This document shows, one piece after another, positions 27,272 through 36,785 of a DNA stretch of 64,000 nt. The notes below the pieces were generated by a model. It worked only from the letters and a program-made list of their open reading frames with translations, was not told the origin of the DNA and ran no database searches. The stretch comes from Prochlorococcus marinus XMU1412 (GTDB taxonomy: Bacteria > Cyanobacteriota > Cyanobacteriia > PCC-6307 > Cyanobiaceae): NCBI RefSeq assembly GCF_017696315.1, contig NZ_JAAORJ010000001.1:393526-457525 (forward strand). Direction: 5' to 3'. Made by a program: the position numbers and the translations under genes. The stretch's first letter is position 1; each line of letters starts with the position of its first letter.

Positions 27272-28402
27272 TCTTTTTGAAGGATTTTCAATTAATAAGT
27301 TATGAGTTTCCTTTAATAAATTTGGTATATCTAATTTACTAGGACATTTAGGAACACATTCATTACATTCTTGACAAAATGAGGAATTTTTTTCTTCCCA
27401 CCAGTGGCCAGCTTTTCCAATTAAATTGTATCTTTCTTTGGAAAATTCTAATTGGCCATAACCAATAGATATATTTCTTAAACGAAGTATTTCTGGAATA
27501 GGCACTTCATTTGGACATGGAAGACAAGATCTACATTGTTCACATTTGGTTGAGTTTAATCTTTCATTAGAAACTTCCTCAATTTTGTTCAGGGCACTTT
27601 TTTCAAGTTTTGTAAGATTCTCGAATGAGTTTCTAAGTTTATGCGCAAATTCAAAATCTTTTTTGTTTGAAGCCCCCAAGGATAAAGTTGTAATGCCTTT
27701 TGCCAGCAGAAATCGATACGCTAATTCTAATGGATGAAAAGGCTTGGAAGCCTCTATCAAAATATCACTTGGAGAATACAATCTACCGCCTTTATCAGCA
27801 GGTGATATTGCTAAAACTCCCATACCTTTTTTTATAGCTTCCTCTGCTAAAGCAATCTTAGATTGATCTAAATAATGTAAATGAAGACTACAAAAAGTAA
27901 AAACTTCAGAGTTAATTGCATCTTTAATTAGTGAATAACTTCCGTGAGAACTAAAACCAACTTGATCAACTAGCTCCTTCTCAAGTATCCAAGATATGAA
28001 TTTTTTACCCTCTCCAACAAGAACCCAATCTAGATGTTGTTTTAAGTTGAGTCCGTGAATTGCAAGATTATTAATTTTCTCGCGATTTAAATTTTTAAGA
28101 GACTTTTTAAAATTATTTTTTAAAAAGTCAAAATCACCCTTTGGTAAAACTTTGGAAGTAATCACCCAATTTTTTTCTTTTATATTCTCTTCTATTGCTA
28201 ATTTTTTTATTGAATTTCCAATAAGTGATTCAGCATCACCATAAGAAGGTGCTGTTTCTATGTGGTTAATTCCTACATAATATGCATTTTTTATTATGCT
28301 ATACATTTTTTCGAGACTTTCAGTTGCTCGCATTGTTCCTAAAGTGAATAAGCTCACTTTGGCCCCTCTACCAAATGATCTTTTTTGTGAATTAATAATC
28401 AT
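27260..28402 (-). CDS. Aldo/keto reductase with C-terminal [4Fe-4S] ferredoxin domain
   Basis: A 380-residue fusion. Residues 1-270 are an aldo/keto reductase barrel (GINHIETAPSYGDAESLIG near the N-terminus carries the Asp/Tyr region; GVLAISPADKGG). The last 110 residues carry two four-cysteine motifs, CEQCRSCLPCP and CQECNECVPKCP, each fit for a [4Fe-4S] cluster. Such proteins are widespread in cyanobacteria; electron donor and substrate are unknown. The gene overlaps the end of the binding-protein gene by 12 bases on the opposite strand. Confidence 0.9.
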   Translation of the reverse strand: MIINSQKRSFGRGAKVSLFTLGTMRATESLEKMYSIIKNAYYVGINHIETAPSYGDAESLIGNSIKKLAIEENIKEKNWVITSKVLPKGDFDFLKNNFKKSLKNLNREKINNLAIHGLNLKQHLDWVLVGEGKKFISWILEKELVDQVGFSSHGSYSLIKDAINSEVFTFCSLHLHYLDQSKIALAEEAIKKGMGVLAISPADKGGRLYSPSDILIEASKPFHPLELAYRFLLAKGITTLSLGASNKKDFEFAHKLRNSFENLTKLEKSALNKIEEVSNERLNSTKCEQCRSCLPCPNEVPIPEILRLRNISIGYGQLEFSKERYNLIGKAGHWWEEKNSSFCQECNECVPKCPSKLDIPNLLKETHNLLIENPSKRLWG

Positions 28403-28513
28403 CTAAATATGATCAATTTCTTTTTATTTACTCTTTAATTTATTTATAGTTGAAAATCATTTAAAGTAAATTAAAGTAAATACAAAATTTTGCAAAATAT
28501 TTTTCTTAAATCT

Positions 28514-29167
28514 ATGTTTACAGGAATAATTCAATCAGTTGGAAAACTAAGACAAGAAAAAAATATATTAGAAATTGAAATTCTAGATAATTTATTTGAT
28601 ATGGCAATCGGTGACAGCATAGCTGTTGATGGAATTTGTTTAACAGTTAAAGAGATTTTTCAAAATAAATTTACTGTTGATGTTAGTGAGGAGACATTAA
28701 AAAAAACAACTTTAGGAGTAAAGTCGAACTTGAATCAAATTGTTAATTTGGAGCCCGCTCTTAGGGTGTCTGACCGTCTAGGAGGGCATATAGTCAGCGG
28801 ACATGTAGATGGCCTTGGAACAGTTGAGAACATAGAAAAATTAGAGAAATCTTGGCTCTTATCAATAAAGTGGAAAAATAATAATTTTTCAAAATATGTT
28901 GTTAATAAAGGGAGTATTTGTGTAAATGGTATAAGTCTTACGATTGCAAAATATGAGCAGGAAGGAGAAATATTTACTATTGCGATAATTCCTCATACTT
29001 GGCATAACACAAATCTGAATAAATTAAATATCGGTGACAGCGTAAACCTTGAGGCAGATGCACTAATTAAATATGTTGAGAAATTACTTTTATTTAATAA
29101 AAATAGTAATCAAGATTTATCTTCAAATAATATTTCTTCCGAGTGGCTTAAAGAAAACGGTTGGTAA
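28514..29167 (+). CDS. ribE: Riboflavin synthase, alpha chain
   Basis: A 217-residue enzyme that dismutates two 6,7-dimethyl-8-ribityllumazine molecules into riboflavin and a pyrimidine. It begins with the invariant MFTGII at ATG 28514; the frame is open to a TTG at 28490 but that extension breaks the family start. Two lumazine-binding repeats are seen: GDSIAVDGICLTV in the first half and GSICVNGISLTI in the second, with SGHVDG between. Divergent from the aldo/keto reductase, convergent with the AbrB-like gene. Confidence 0.96.
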   Translation: MFTGIIQSVGKLRQEKNILEIEILDNLFDMAIGDSIAVDGICLTVKEIFQNKFTVDVSEETLKKTTLGVKSNLNQIVNLEPALRVSDRLGGHIVSGHVDGLGTVENIEKLEKSWLLSIKWKNNNFSKYVVNKGSICVNGISLTIAKYEQEGEIFTIAIIPHTWHNTNLNKLNIGDSVNLEADALIKYVEKLLLFNKNSNQDLSSNNISSEWLKENGW

Positions 29168-29177
29168 AATATATTTC

Positions 29178-29531
29178 TTAATTTAATGGAATCAGATAAA
29201 TTGTTTTTGATTCTTTTTTAAGATCTATTTTAAATTCCTGACCAGGTTCTAGACCTAATTTTTTGGTGTAGGCATGACCAATTAATAGGTTCCCATTGCC
29301 ATGAACTTTAGTTCTGAACTCTGTCTGCCTGCCTCTTGAAGCTCTATTACCATTTTTCCCCTGACGACCATTTCCTATTTTGTAACCCTTAGCTTCAATA
29401 AGTGCCCTATAAAAACTTTTTCTTAAGATTCTTCCACTAGGACCTACGTACCCACAACCTCTTGCTATCTCATCTTCAGATTTTTTACTTAATAATTTTG
29501 CTTTTTCAAGAAGTTCTTGTCCTTCTAGCAT
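29178..29531 (-). CDS. Cyanobacterial AbrB-like transcription regulator (cyAbrB)
   Basis: A 117-residue protein of the cyAbrB family, in which the AbrB-like DNA-binding part is C-terminal (FRTKVHGNGNLLIGHAYTKK, then LGLEPGQEFKIDL). The N-terminal part EIARGCGYVGPSGRILRKSF is the conserved cyanobacterial extension. Members act as broad regulators of carbon and nitrogen genes. Single-gene unit; 97 bases separate its start from the end of ctaE. Confidence 0.92.
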   Translation of the reverse strand: MLEGQELLEKAKLLSKKSEDEIARGCGYVGPSGRILRKSFYRALIEAKGYKIGNGRQGKNGNRASRGRQTEFRTKVHGNGNLLIGHAYTKKLGLEPGQEFKIDLKKESKTIYLIPLN

Positions 29532-29628
29532 TATCTGACAAATTTCTAATTATATATTCTTACTAAAAAGGAGAACTGTGGCAATATAAATTAATAAAAA
29601 ATATATTTAATTTTTAAAATTTAGTTTT

Positions 29629-30231
29629 TTATAAAAGATACAAAATAATAAATAAAATAACCCATATTCCATCTACAAAATGCCAGTACAACTCAACAGC
29701 TTCCAAAGGGAACATATTTTGACTAGTTAATCTTCCGCCCTTGATTCTAGATTGCCAAGTAATAATTAAAATCATTAAAGTGCCTAAAGTGACATGTAAT
29801 CCATGAAAACCAGTAAGAGCATAAAAAGTACTTGCAAATAAATTATCGGTTAATCCAAAAGGTAAATGAAAATATTCAAATAATTGACATATTAAAAATA
29901 TAATTCCAAGAAAAGCAGTAAAAAATAACCATTTTTGGGATTCAGAGTTTTTATCTTTTAAAAGTGCTTTGCCTGCTTTATGGAAAGTTGCACTACTAAC
30001 AAGTAACAAAATTGTATTGAATGTAGGTATTGGTAGTTCTAATTCATAAATAGCACCATCAGGTAATGGATTTACTGCTTTATAAGTTAAATAGGCAGCA
30101 AAGAAACCAGCAAAAGTCATTCCGTCCGCAATTAGAAAAGTTATAAGACCAAACATTCTGAAGTCTTCATGTGTTTCGTTAACTTCAGAATTATTTTTTT
30201 GAATTTCTTTTGAGCTATCTAGAGTTGTCAT
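29629..30231 (-). CDS. ctaE: Cytochrome c oxidase subunit III
   Basis: A 200-residue membrane subunit of the aa3-type oxidase, with five hydrophobic segments, as in cyanobacterial forms without the first two helices. Signatures: FGLITFLIADGMTFAGFFAAY, GFHGLHVTLGT and VELYWHFVDGIWVILF. Last gene of ctaC-ctaD-ctaE, six bases after ctaD. Confidence 0.97.
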   Translation of the reverse strand: MTTLDSSKEIQKNNSEVNETHEDFRMFGLITFLIADGMTFAGFFAAYLTYKAVNPLPDGAIYELELPIPTFNTILLLVSSATFHKAGKALLKDKNSESQKWLFFTAFLGIIFLICQLFEYFHLPFGLTDNLFASTFYALTGFHGLHVTLGTLMILIITWQSRIKGGRLTSQNMFPLEAVELYWHFVDGIWVILFIILYLL

Positions 30232-30237
30232 ATGTTT

Positions 30238-31863
30238 TTATTTTCGTTCAGAAATTTCTTTACCATAACCATAAGGTTCTTCAACTAATGGAGCTTCTCC
30301 TTCCCAATTTTCAACTGGAGGTGGAGAAGATGTTAACCATTCAGGTGTAAGAGCATTCCAAGGGTTATCTCCAGCATCTTTTCCATTTCTTACACTAAGG
30401 AATACATTAATTAAAAAAGGAATTGTACTTATAGCCATCAATAGAGCCCCAAGGCTACTAATTTGATTAACGAACTGGAATTGAGGATCATATTCTGCAA
30501 CTCTTCTTGGCATTCCATTTAAACCAAGCCAATGTTGAGGAGCAAAGCACAAGTTAAATCCAATAAAGGTAATGGCAAAATGTAAAATTCCTAATTTTTC
30601 ATTGAGCATTTTTCCAGTTACTTTTGGGAACCAATGATAAATTGAAGAGAAAATAATAAAAACAGTCCCTCCATAAACTATGTAATGAAAATGGGCTACA
30701 ACGAAGTAGGTATCATGTACGTGAATATCGAAAGGTACCTGTGCCAAAGCAACTCCTGTAATACCTCCAAAAACGAAATTTATAATAAATCCACAAGAGA
30801 ATAACATTGCACTATTGATGGAAATTTTACCTCCCCATAATGTTGCAACCCAATTAAAAAATTTTATACCTGTTGGAACAGCAATAAATGCTGTGGCAAT
30901 TGTAAAGAACAATCTCATCCAAGGGGGCGTTCCACTTGTAAACATGTGATGCGCCCAAACAACTAAACCTAAAACTACTATCCCCATTATTGAAAAAACC
31001 ATTGTTGTATATCCAAAAAGTGGTTTTCTAGCATGTACAGGAAGTATTTCACTAACTAAACCAAAAGCGGGAAGGACCATAATGTATACAGCTGGATGAG
31101 AATAAAACCAAAATAAATGCTGATAAACTACGACATTGCCACCTAAAACAGGATTGAAAAACCCCGTATTAGCGATGATATCGAAGCTAAGTAGAATTAA
31201 AGTGCCTGCTAAAACAGGAGTTGACAAAACAACTAATAGACTTGTTCCAAGCATTGCCCAACAATACATTGGCAATCGCATGAGTTTTAATCCTGGCCTT
31301 CTTAATTTGATAATGGTCGCTATAAAGTTTATTCCACCAAATATAGAACTGCCTCCAAGTAATAGAACGCTCATAATCCAAATAATTTGTCCAGATTGAG
31401 GCGTGGTTATGCTTAAAGGTGGATAAGCCGTCCATCCAGCCTGAGCAGCACCCTCAACAAAATAGCTTGCTACCAACATCAAACCTGAAGGAGGAATTAA
31501 CCAAAAAGCTACGGCATTTAATCTTGGGAATGCCATATCTCTCGCGCCTACATAAAATGGAATTAAATAATTTCCAAAAGCACCGTTAACTACTGGCACT
31601 ATCCAAAGGAATATCATTATTGTTCCGTGTAAAGTTAAAACTTGGTTATAAACATCTCTTGGCATGAAGTCAGACATTGGACTGGCTAGTTCAATTCTTA
31701 TAGCGCTCGCTAAGGTTCCACCTATTAAATAGAAGAGAAAACCACAAACCAAGTATTGTATCCCAATTACTTTATGATCAAGGCTAAAACTAAAGTATCT
31801 AAGCCAGCCTTTAGGTTGAAGACTTTCATTATTAGTTTTTTGTGGATCAATTGATATTGTCAT
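30238..31863 (-). CDS. ctaD: Cytochrome c oxidase subunit I
   Basis: A 541-residue catalytic subunit holding heme a, heme a3 and CuB. Twelve hydrophobic segments; seen are the heme a histidine in LTLHGTIMIFLW, HLFWFYSHPAVYIMVLPAFG with the CuB His-Tyr region, VWAHHMFTSG and the heme-ligand segment VVAHFHYIVYGG. Terminal oxidase of the respiratory chain in thylakoid and/or plasma membrane. Its ATG overlaps the ctaC stop (ATGA), so translation is probably coupled. Confidence 0.98.
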   Translation of the reverse strand: MTISIDPQKTNNESLQPKGWLRYFSFSLDHKVIGIQYLVCGFLFYLIGGTLASAIRIELASPMSDFMPRDVYNQVLTLHGTIMIFLWIVPVVNGAFGNYLIPFYVGARDMAFPRLNAVAFWLIPPSGLMLVASYFVEGAAQAGWTAYPPLSITTPQSGQIIWIMSVLLLGGSSIFGGINFIATIIKLRRPGLKLMRLPMYCWAMLGTSLLVVLSTPVLAGTLILLSFDIIANTGFFNPVLGGNVVVYQHLFWFYSHPAVYIMVLPAFGLVSEILPVHARKPLFGYTTMVFSIMGIVVLGLVVWAHHMFTSGTPPWMRLFFTIATAFIAVPTGIKFFNWVATLWGGKISINSAMLFSCGFIINFVFGGITGVALAQVPFDIHVHDTYFVVAHFHYIVYGGTVFIIFSSIYHWFPKVTGKMLNEKLGILHFAITFIGFNLCFAPQHWLGLNGMPRRVAEYDPQFQFVNQISSLGALLMAISTIPFLINVFLSVRNGKDAGDNPWNALTPEWLTSSPPPVENWEGEAPLVEEPYGYGKEISERK

Positions 31864-32663
31864 AAATTTACCTCTGGTTTTTTATTTTTGTTAAACCATT
31901 CGTTGTAATCAGATTCTTCTTCAACAATTATGGAGGCTCTCATTCCTCCATGATATGGGCCACATAATTCTGCGCAAATTATCGGATATTTTCCTACTTT
32001 TGTAGGAGTGAAATTTAGAATAGTCGGTTGTCCAGGAATAATATCTTGTTTAATTCTGAACTCTGGCACCCAAAAAGCATGAATGACATCTTTGGATTCC
32101 ATTTTCATTGATACTTTTTGATCAACAGGAACGTGTAGTTCTCCTGATATGAAATTGCCCTTGGGATAATTAAATAGAAACGCAAATTGCATAGCTGAAA
32201 CTTCAATCGATAAATTATTTATTGCTATTTCATTATCAGAAGTTTGACTTATTCCAGCCCATATTTTTTCAGTGTTAGAACTCATCATTTCGTGATTATG
32301 ATTTAGTTCTTTCATCCCTCCCATACGATCGTAGATGTTGTAGCTATATAAACCTATTAATAAAACAATTATTGAAGGGATAATTGTCCATACAATTTCT
32401 AAGCTTAAATTCCCCTCTAAAGCTATACCATCGCCTATCTGATCATTTCTTTTCCTAAACTTAAATAGGCTATAAATAACTGCTATTGTCATTCCTATAA
32501 AAATAATTAATCCAATTATGAAAAGAATTTTAAAAAGTTCATCGTAAATTGGTGCATTAATACTTGCTTCAGCTGGGAGCAGGTTTACATTAAAACCAAT
32601 CCAAAAAGATACAGAAAAAACGAGGGAAATAATTAGTATTAAATAAATGTTTTTATTTAACAA
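31860..32663 (-). CDS. ctaC: Cytochrome c oxidase subunit II
   Basis: A 267-residue subunit that receives electrons from cytochrome c6 or plastocyanin. Two N-terminal membrane helices are followed by a periplasmic cupredoxin domain; the CuA site is CAELCGPYHGGM with an upstream His in HAFWVPEF. TTG at 32663 is the assumed start, there being no ATG before the first helix. First gene of the ctaCDE operon; 215 bases separate it from the divergent ctaA. Confidence 0.97.
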   Translation of the reverse strand: MLNKNIYLILIISLVFSVSFWIGFNVNLLPAEASINAPIYDELFKILFIIGLIIFIGMTIAVIYSLFKFRKRNDQIGDGIALEGNLSLEIVWTIIPSIIVLLIGLYSYNIYDRMGGMKELNHNHEMMSSNTEKIWAGISQTSDNEIAINNLSIEVSAMQFAFLFNYPKGNFISGELHVPVDQKVSMKMESKDVIHAFWVPEFRIKQDIIPGQPTILNFTPTKVGKYPIICAELCGPYHGGMRASIIVEEESDYNEWFNKNKKPEVNL

Positions 32664-32878
32664 TTGATCTCTAAAAATTTGTACTTATAACCTCAAGATA
32701 TTCAATTTTTTTAATCCTGCATCCTTTGTTAAAAGAAAAACATTTAAATTCACAACTTCTTAAGATTTATGAAATAAAAGGCGTATTATTAATAACTTTT
32801 TAGAGTTAATTGTCAGGGAAAAAAGATTAAATTAGTAAATTATTTTTTAAATTAAAGATATTAATTTTTAATTAATGT
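32664..32878. promoter_or_regulatory. Divergent region between ctaC and ctaA
   Basis: 215 very AT-rich bases with no reading frame I would call a gene. By position it must hold the promoters of the oxidase operon and of ctaA-ctaB; no clear box or operator can be singled out. Confidence 0.3.
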
Positions 32879-33850
32879 TTGGTTTTTGAATCTAATTTAT
32901 TATGCAAAATAATAGGTTTTATCCATTTGATTAATAACCAATTATATAAATCAAAATATCTGACAATTTTTAAAAGGTTGGGCAGTCATAGTGTACTCGC
33001 AATCATCGCACTAATCGTTATTGGAGGTGCTACGAGAGTCATGGAGGCGGGACTTGCCTGTCCAGATTGGCCATTGTGTTATGGATCTTTTTTGCCTTTT
33101 AATCATATGAACCTAAGAGTATTTCTAGAGTGGTTTCATCGTCTAGATGCTTTTTTGGTTGGAATATTAATTCTTTTTAAATTTGCCCTTTCAATTCTTT
33201 GGAAAAATGAAATTCCAAATTGGTTACCTAAAACTTATTCATTATTACTTTTTCTCGTTATTGTTCAAGGATCTTTTGGAGCATTAACAGTAATAAACCT
33301 TCTTGATTCATATATTGTTACTGGCCATCTTTTAATAGCTTTTCTACTTCTCATAACAACAATTTCAATAAATCAAAATTTAGAAAATGACGACATAGAA
33401 GAACCATCAATATGGTGGAGATTATTATTGTTTGTTCCTCTTTTACTTACTCTAATTCAATCTTTTATTGGAGTGAGGCTTTCATCAACCTGGTCAGCAC
33501 ATATTTGCTTATCTTTTAATAAACAATGTCTAATTCTAAATTCACATAAATTATTTGCTTTTCCAATTGCTTTTTCAATTCTATTTATTATTGCTACTGC
33601 AATTTATAAGAGAAGTTTGCTTAATGAAAATTGGAAATATCTCTCAGCACTTATTTTCCTCTTGTTTTCTCAAATTGCTTTGGGTGTTTTAAGCCTTAAA
33701 ACAAATTTGAATGAACCTATTTTTATTATCGGTCATCAACTTAACGCCTCTTTGTTTATTGCGATATTAACAACATTAATTTTTAGAAATCCTTTTGCCA
33801 AAAAAGCTCTAACCCACTCCCTAAATTCTCAAATGGTTGGTATCAATTGA
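32879..33850 (+). CDS. ctaA: Heme A synthase (CtaA/COX15)
   Basis: Up to 323 residues with eight hydrophobic segments. Heme-ligand regions are present: [34 protein letters not shown] and [11 protein letters not shown]; the signature [19 protein letters not shown] near residue 48 is typical. It oxidises heme O to heme A for cytochrome oxidase. The start is uncertain: TTG 32879 is the longest choice and no ATG precedes the first helix. Its stop overlaps the ctaB start by one base (TGATG). Confidence 0.93.
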   Translation: MVFESNLLCKIIGFIHLINNQLYKSKYLTIFKRLGSHSVLAIIALIVIGGATRVMEAGLACPDWPLCYGSFLPFNHMNLRVFLEWFHRLDAFLVGILILFKFALSILWKNEIPNWLPKTYSLLLFLVIVQGSFGALTVINLLDSYIVTGHLLIAFLLLITTISINQNLENDDIEEPSIWWRLLLFVPLLLTLIQSFIGVRLSSTWSAHICLSFNKQCLILNSHKLFAFPIAFSILFIIATAIYKRSLLNENWKYLSALIFLLFSQIALGVLSLKTNLNEPIFIIGHQLNASLFIAILTTLIFRNPFAKKALTHSLNSQMVGIN

Positions 33851-34851
33851 TGAACAGTAGTAACATAGAAAACTTGAACTATAAATCTCCAGCTAGGGAT
33901 GAAGTTGTACCTTCCAGAAAAAGATTAACTTTGCCCCCTTGGCTTGAAGTAGCAAAACCTAGATTAATCCCACTTTTATTGGCAACAACTTTGGGAGGAA
34001 TGGCTTTAACAGAAGAATGGCCTTTGTCTTCACCGAAACTTATCTGTACTTTAGGAGGAGGCGCTTTGGCAGCAGCAGCAGCAGGAGCTCTTAATTGTTT
34101 GTGGGAAATGGAATTAGATAAGAGGATGACAAGAACTAGTAAAAGAGCCTTGCCAGCAGGAAAGTTGTCATCTGAGACTGTATTTTTAGCTGCCGTATCA
34201 TGTACTTTGGCAGCTTCGATGCTTTTAGTAAGTGGTGTAAATTATTTGGCTGCGGGTTTAACCCTTCTTGGTTTATTTAGCTACGTAATTTTATATACAG
34301 TTATTTTGAAACCTCGTACAACAAAAAACATTGTTTTCGGAGGAGTTGCTGGTGCGATACCACCTTTAGTTGGCGCATCTGCTGCTACAGGGCATGTAGG
34401 ACTTAGTGGTTGGTGGTTGTTTGGTTTAGTAATGTTATGGACCCCAGCTCATTTTTGGGCACTTGCAATTTTGTTGAAGGATGATTACTCATCTGTTGGT
34501 ATTCCTATGCTTCCTTCTGTTAAAGGATCTGTTTTTACTGCTAAAGCGATTTCTCGTTACGGATGGGCAACAGTCTTAATGAGTATTATGGGAGTTTTTG
34601 CTTTACCTGAAGGGGGTCTCTTATACGGAATTATGCTATTGCCATTTAATGGAAGACTTTTGCAATTAATAAATGAATTAAAGAAGTCTCCTGATGATCT
34701 TTCAAGAGCAAAGTCTCTTTTTAGGTGGTCTATTCTCTATATGTTTGGTATTTGTCTTTTGTTATTAATTTCTAGAACCCAACTATCCGTAGAATTTGAG
34801 CAGCAATCTATGCAAATATTTTTATCTACACTATCACTGCTTAGTAATTAA
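33850..34851 (+). CDS. ctaB: Protoheme IX farnesyltransferase (heme O synthase)
   Basis: A 333-residue UbiA-superfamily membrane enzyme that adds a farnesyl chain to heme B. The first Asp-rich motif is in [23 protein letters not shown], and the second is [22 protein letters not shown] 33850 shares a base with the ctaA stop. Acts directly before CtaA, so the pair supplies heme A to the divergent ctaCDE products. Confidence 0.96.
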   Translation: MNSSNIENLNYKSPARDEVVPSRKRLTLPPWLEVAKPRLIPLLLATTLGGMALTEEWPLSSPKLICTLGGGALAAAAAGALNCLWEMELDKRMTRTSKRALPAGKLSSETVFLAAVSCTLAASMLLVSGVNYLAAGLTLLGLFSYVILYTVILKPRTTKNIVFGGVAGAIPPLVGASAATGHVGLSGWWLFGLVMLWTPAHFWALAILLKDDYSSVGIPMLPSVKGSVFTAKAISRYGWATVLMSIMGVFALPEGGLLYGIMLLPFNGRLLQLINELKKSPDDLSRAKSLFRWSILYMFGICLLLLISRTQLSVEFEQQSMQIFLSTLSLLSN

Positions 34852-34889
34852 CTTAGATGTAAAATGTTTTTTAAGAAATAGTAAGTTTG

Positions 34890-35906
34890 ATGAATTATAT
34901 AAAAGTTAAAGGGCTCTCAAAATCTTATTCAGAAATCAAGGCTTTAAAAAATTTATCGATGGAAATTGAATCTGGAACATTATTCGGAATACTAGGTCCA
35001 AATGGTGCTGGCAAATCAACACTTATAAAAATACTAGCTACTTTAATAGAGCCTGATAGTGGAGAAGTTTTAATAAGTAATATTAATCTGATAAAAAATT
35101 CAAGGAAAATTAGAGAATTAATTGGTTATGTTGCCCAGGACATTGCACTTGATAAAATATTAACTGGACGAGAGCTTTTGGATTTTCAATCAGATTTATA
35201 TCACATCAACAAAAACAAAAAATTTGAAAGGATTAATAAATTAATAGATCAATTAGAAATGAATGATTGGATTGATCGTAAGTGCGGGACTTATTCAGGG
35301 GGAATGAAAAGAAGAATAGATCTTGCAGCTGGACTTTTACATTTGCCCCAAGTATTAATATTGGATGAACCTACAGTTGGTTTAGATATTGAAAGTAGAA
35401 ATATCATATGGCAACTTTTGAAAGATTTGAGAAATAATGGAATGACTATTATTTTAAGCAGTCACTATCTTGATGAAATAGATAAATTGGCAGACAAATT
35501 AGTGATAATTGATGATGGAAGGGTTATAGCACAGGGGACTCCTGCAGAACTGAAAAATAAATTAGGAGGAGATAGAGTAACTTTGAAAGTAAGAGAATTT
35601 AGTAATCAGGAAGAAGCAAAAAATATATGCCAAATTTTATCTGCAATAGATGGAATTAGTCAGATTATCATAAATGAAGCTCAAGGTTTCTCGATAAATT
35701 TTGTAGCAGATAAGGAAAAAGATTTACTTACGAAGCTCAAAGTGGAATTGGCATTCTCAAAGTTTGAAATTTTTTCTCTTACCCAAAGTCAGCCAAGCTT
35801 AGATGATGTATATCTTCAGGCAACTGGGAAAACATTATTGGATGCCGAAATTTCTATGGCAGGCAAAAGAGACTTTAAAAAAGAATCAAAGCAATCAATG
35901 CGATAA
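34890..35906 (+). CDS. ABC transporter ATP-binding protein, DrrA-like
   Basis: A 338-residue ATPase of the drug/polysaccharide exporter class. Walker A GPNGAGKST, signature SGGMKRRIDLAAGL, Walker B VLILDEPTVGLD, H-loop SSHYLDE; the C-terminal 100 residues are the DrrA-type regulatory extension (SQPSLDDVYLQATGK). Its ABC-2 permease follows after 47 bases. Together they form a two-component exporter; the cargo is unknown. The position right behind ctaB recurs in cyanobacteria (general recollection) and may mean cotranscription. Confidence 0.92.
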   Translation: MNYIKVKGLSKSYSEIKALKNLSMEIESGTLFGILGPNGAGKSTLIKILATLIEPDSGEVLISNINLIKNSRKIRELIGYVAQDIALDKILTGRELLDFQSDLYHINKNKKFERINKLIDQLEMNDWIDRKCGTYSGGMKRRIDLAAGLLHLPQVLILDEPTVGLDIESRNIIWQLLKDLRNNGMTIILSSHYLDEIDKLADKLVIIDDGRVIAQGTPAELKNKLGGDRVTLKVREFSNQEEAKNICQILSAIDGISQIIINEAQGFSINFVADKEKDLLTKLKVELAFSKFEIFSLTQSQPSLDDVYLQATGKTLLDAEISMAGKRDFKKESKQSMR

Positions 35907-35953
35907 AAAACCCCTTCTTAACTAACTATAATGAAAATTAATTACTACTAATT

Positions 35954-36778
35954 ATGGAATTACAACAATATAATTTATTTTTTTTATATCAAGAAACATT
36001 TGCCTTAACAAAAAGATTATTTATTCAATTAAAAAGAAGACCATCAACTCTTTTAGCTGGAATATTACAACCTATAATTTGGCTTTTTTTATTTGGGGCA
36101 TTATTCTCTAAAGCACCTGAAGGTTTTTTGCCAGGAGTTGATTCTTATGGGAATTTTTTAGGAGCAGGACTTATTGTTTTTACTGCTTTTAGCGGAGCCC
36201 TAAATTCTGGTCTTCCTTTAATGTTTGATAGAGAGTTTGGATTTCTTAATAGATTACTTGTGGCTCCTTTAACCAGTAGATTATCCATAGTTTTATCTTC
36301 TTTTTTTTACATAACAATCCTTAGCTTTGTTCAGAGTATTGTAATAATGGTTGTTTCATACATTTTGGGTTATGGATGGCCCAACTTATATGGTTTAGGA
36401 ATTGTTTTTACAACACTAATCCTATTAGTTCTTTTTGTGACATCAATAAGTTTATGTTTAGCTTTTGTTTTGCCCGGGCATATTGAATTAATAGCTCTTA
36501 TATTTGTGATAAATTTACCTCTTCTTTTTGCAAGTACTGCTTTGGCTCCAATTTCTTTTATGCCAAATTGGCTTGGGTGGTTAGCTTCATTAAATCCATT
36601 AACTTTTGCGATTGAACCTATTAGGACTGCTTATACAGAAACTATGAATTTAGAATTAGTGGCTTTACATGCCCCATATGGTGATTTAACTTGTAAGAGT
36701 TGTATATCAATTTTATTTTCTTTAACAGTTTTTTCCTTGATCATTATAAGGCCTCTGTTAAATAGAAAGTTAAATTAA
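35954..36778 (+). CDS. ABC-2 type permease
   Basis: A 274-residue membrane protein with six hydrophobic segments. The family segment FGALFSKAPEGFLPG, the EAA-like FDREFGFLNRLLVAPL and the C-terminal SLNPLTFAIEPIRTA mark it as an ABC2_membrane (DrrB-like) permease, partner of the ATPase just upstream. Substrate unknown. Confidence 0.92.
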   Translation: MELQQYNLFFLYQETFALTKRLFIQLKRRPSTLLAGILQPIIWLFLFGALFSKAPEGFLPGVDSYGNFLGAGLIVFTAFSGALNSGLPLMFDREFGFLNRLLVAPLTSRLSIVLSSFFYITILSFVQSIVIMVVSYILGYGWPNLYGLGIVFTTLILLVLFVTSISLCLAFVLPGHIELIALIFVINLPLLFASTALAPISFMPNWLGWLASLNPLTFAIEPIRTAYTETMNLELVALHAPYGDLTCKSCISILFSLTVFSLIIIRPLLNRKLN

Positions 36779-36785
36779 TAAATTT

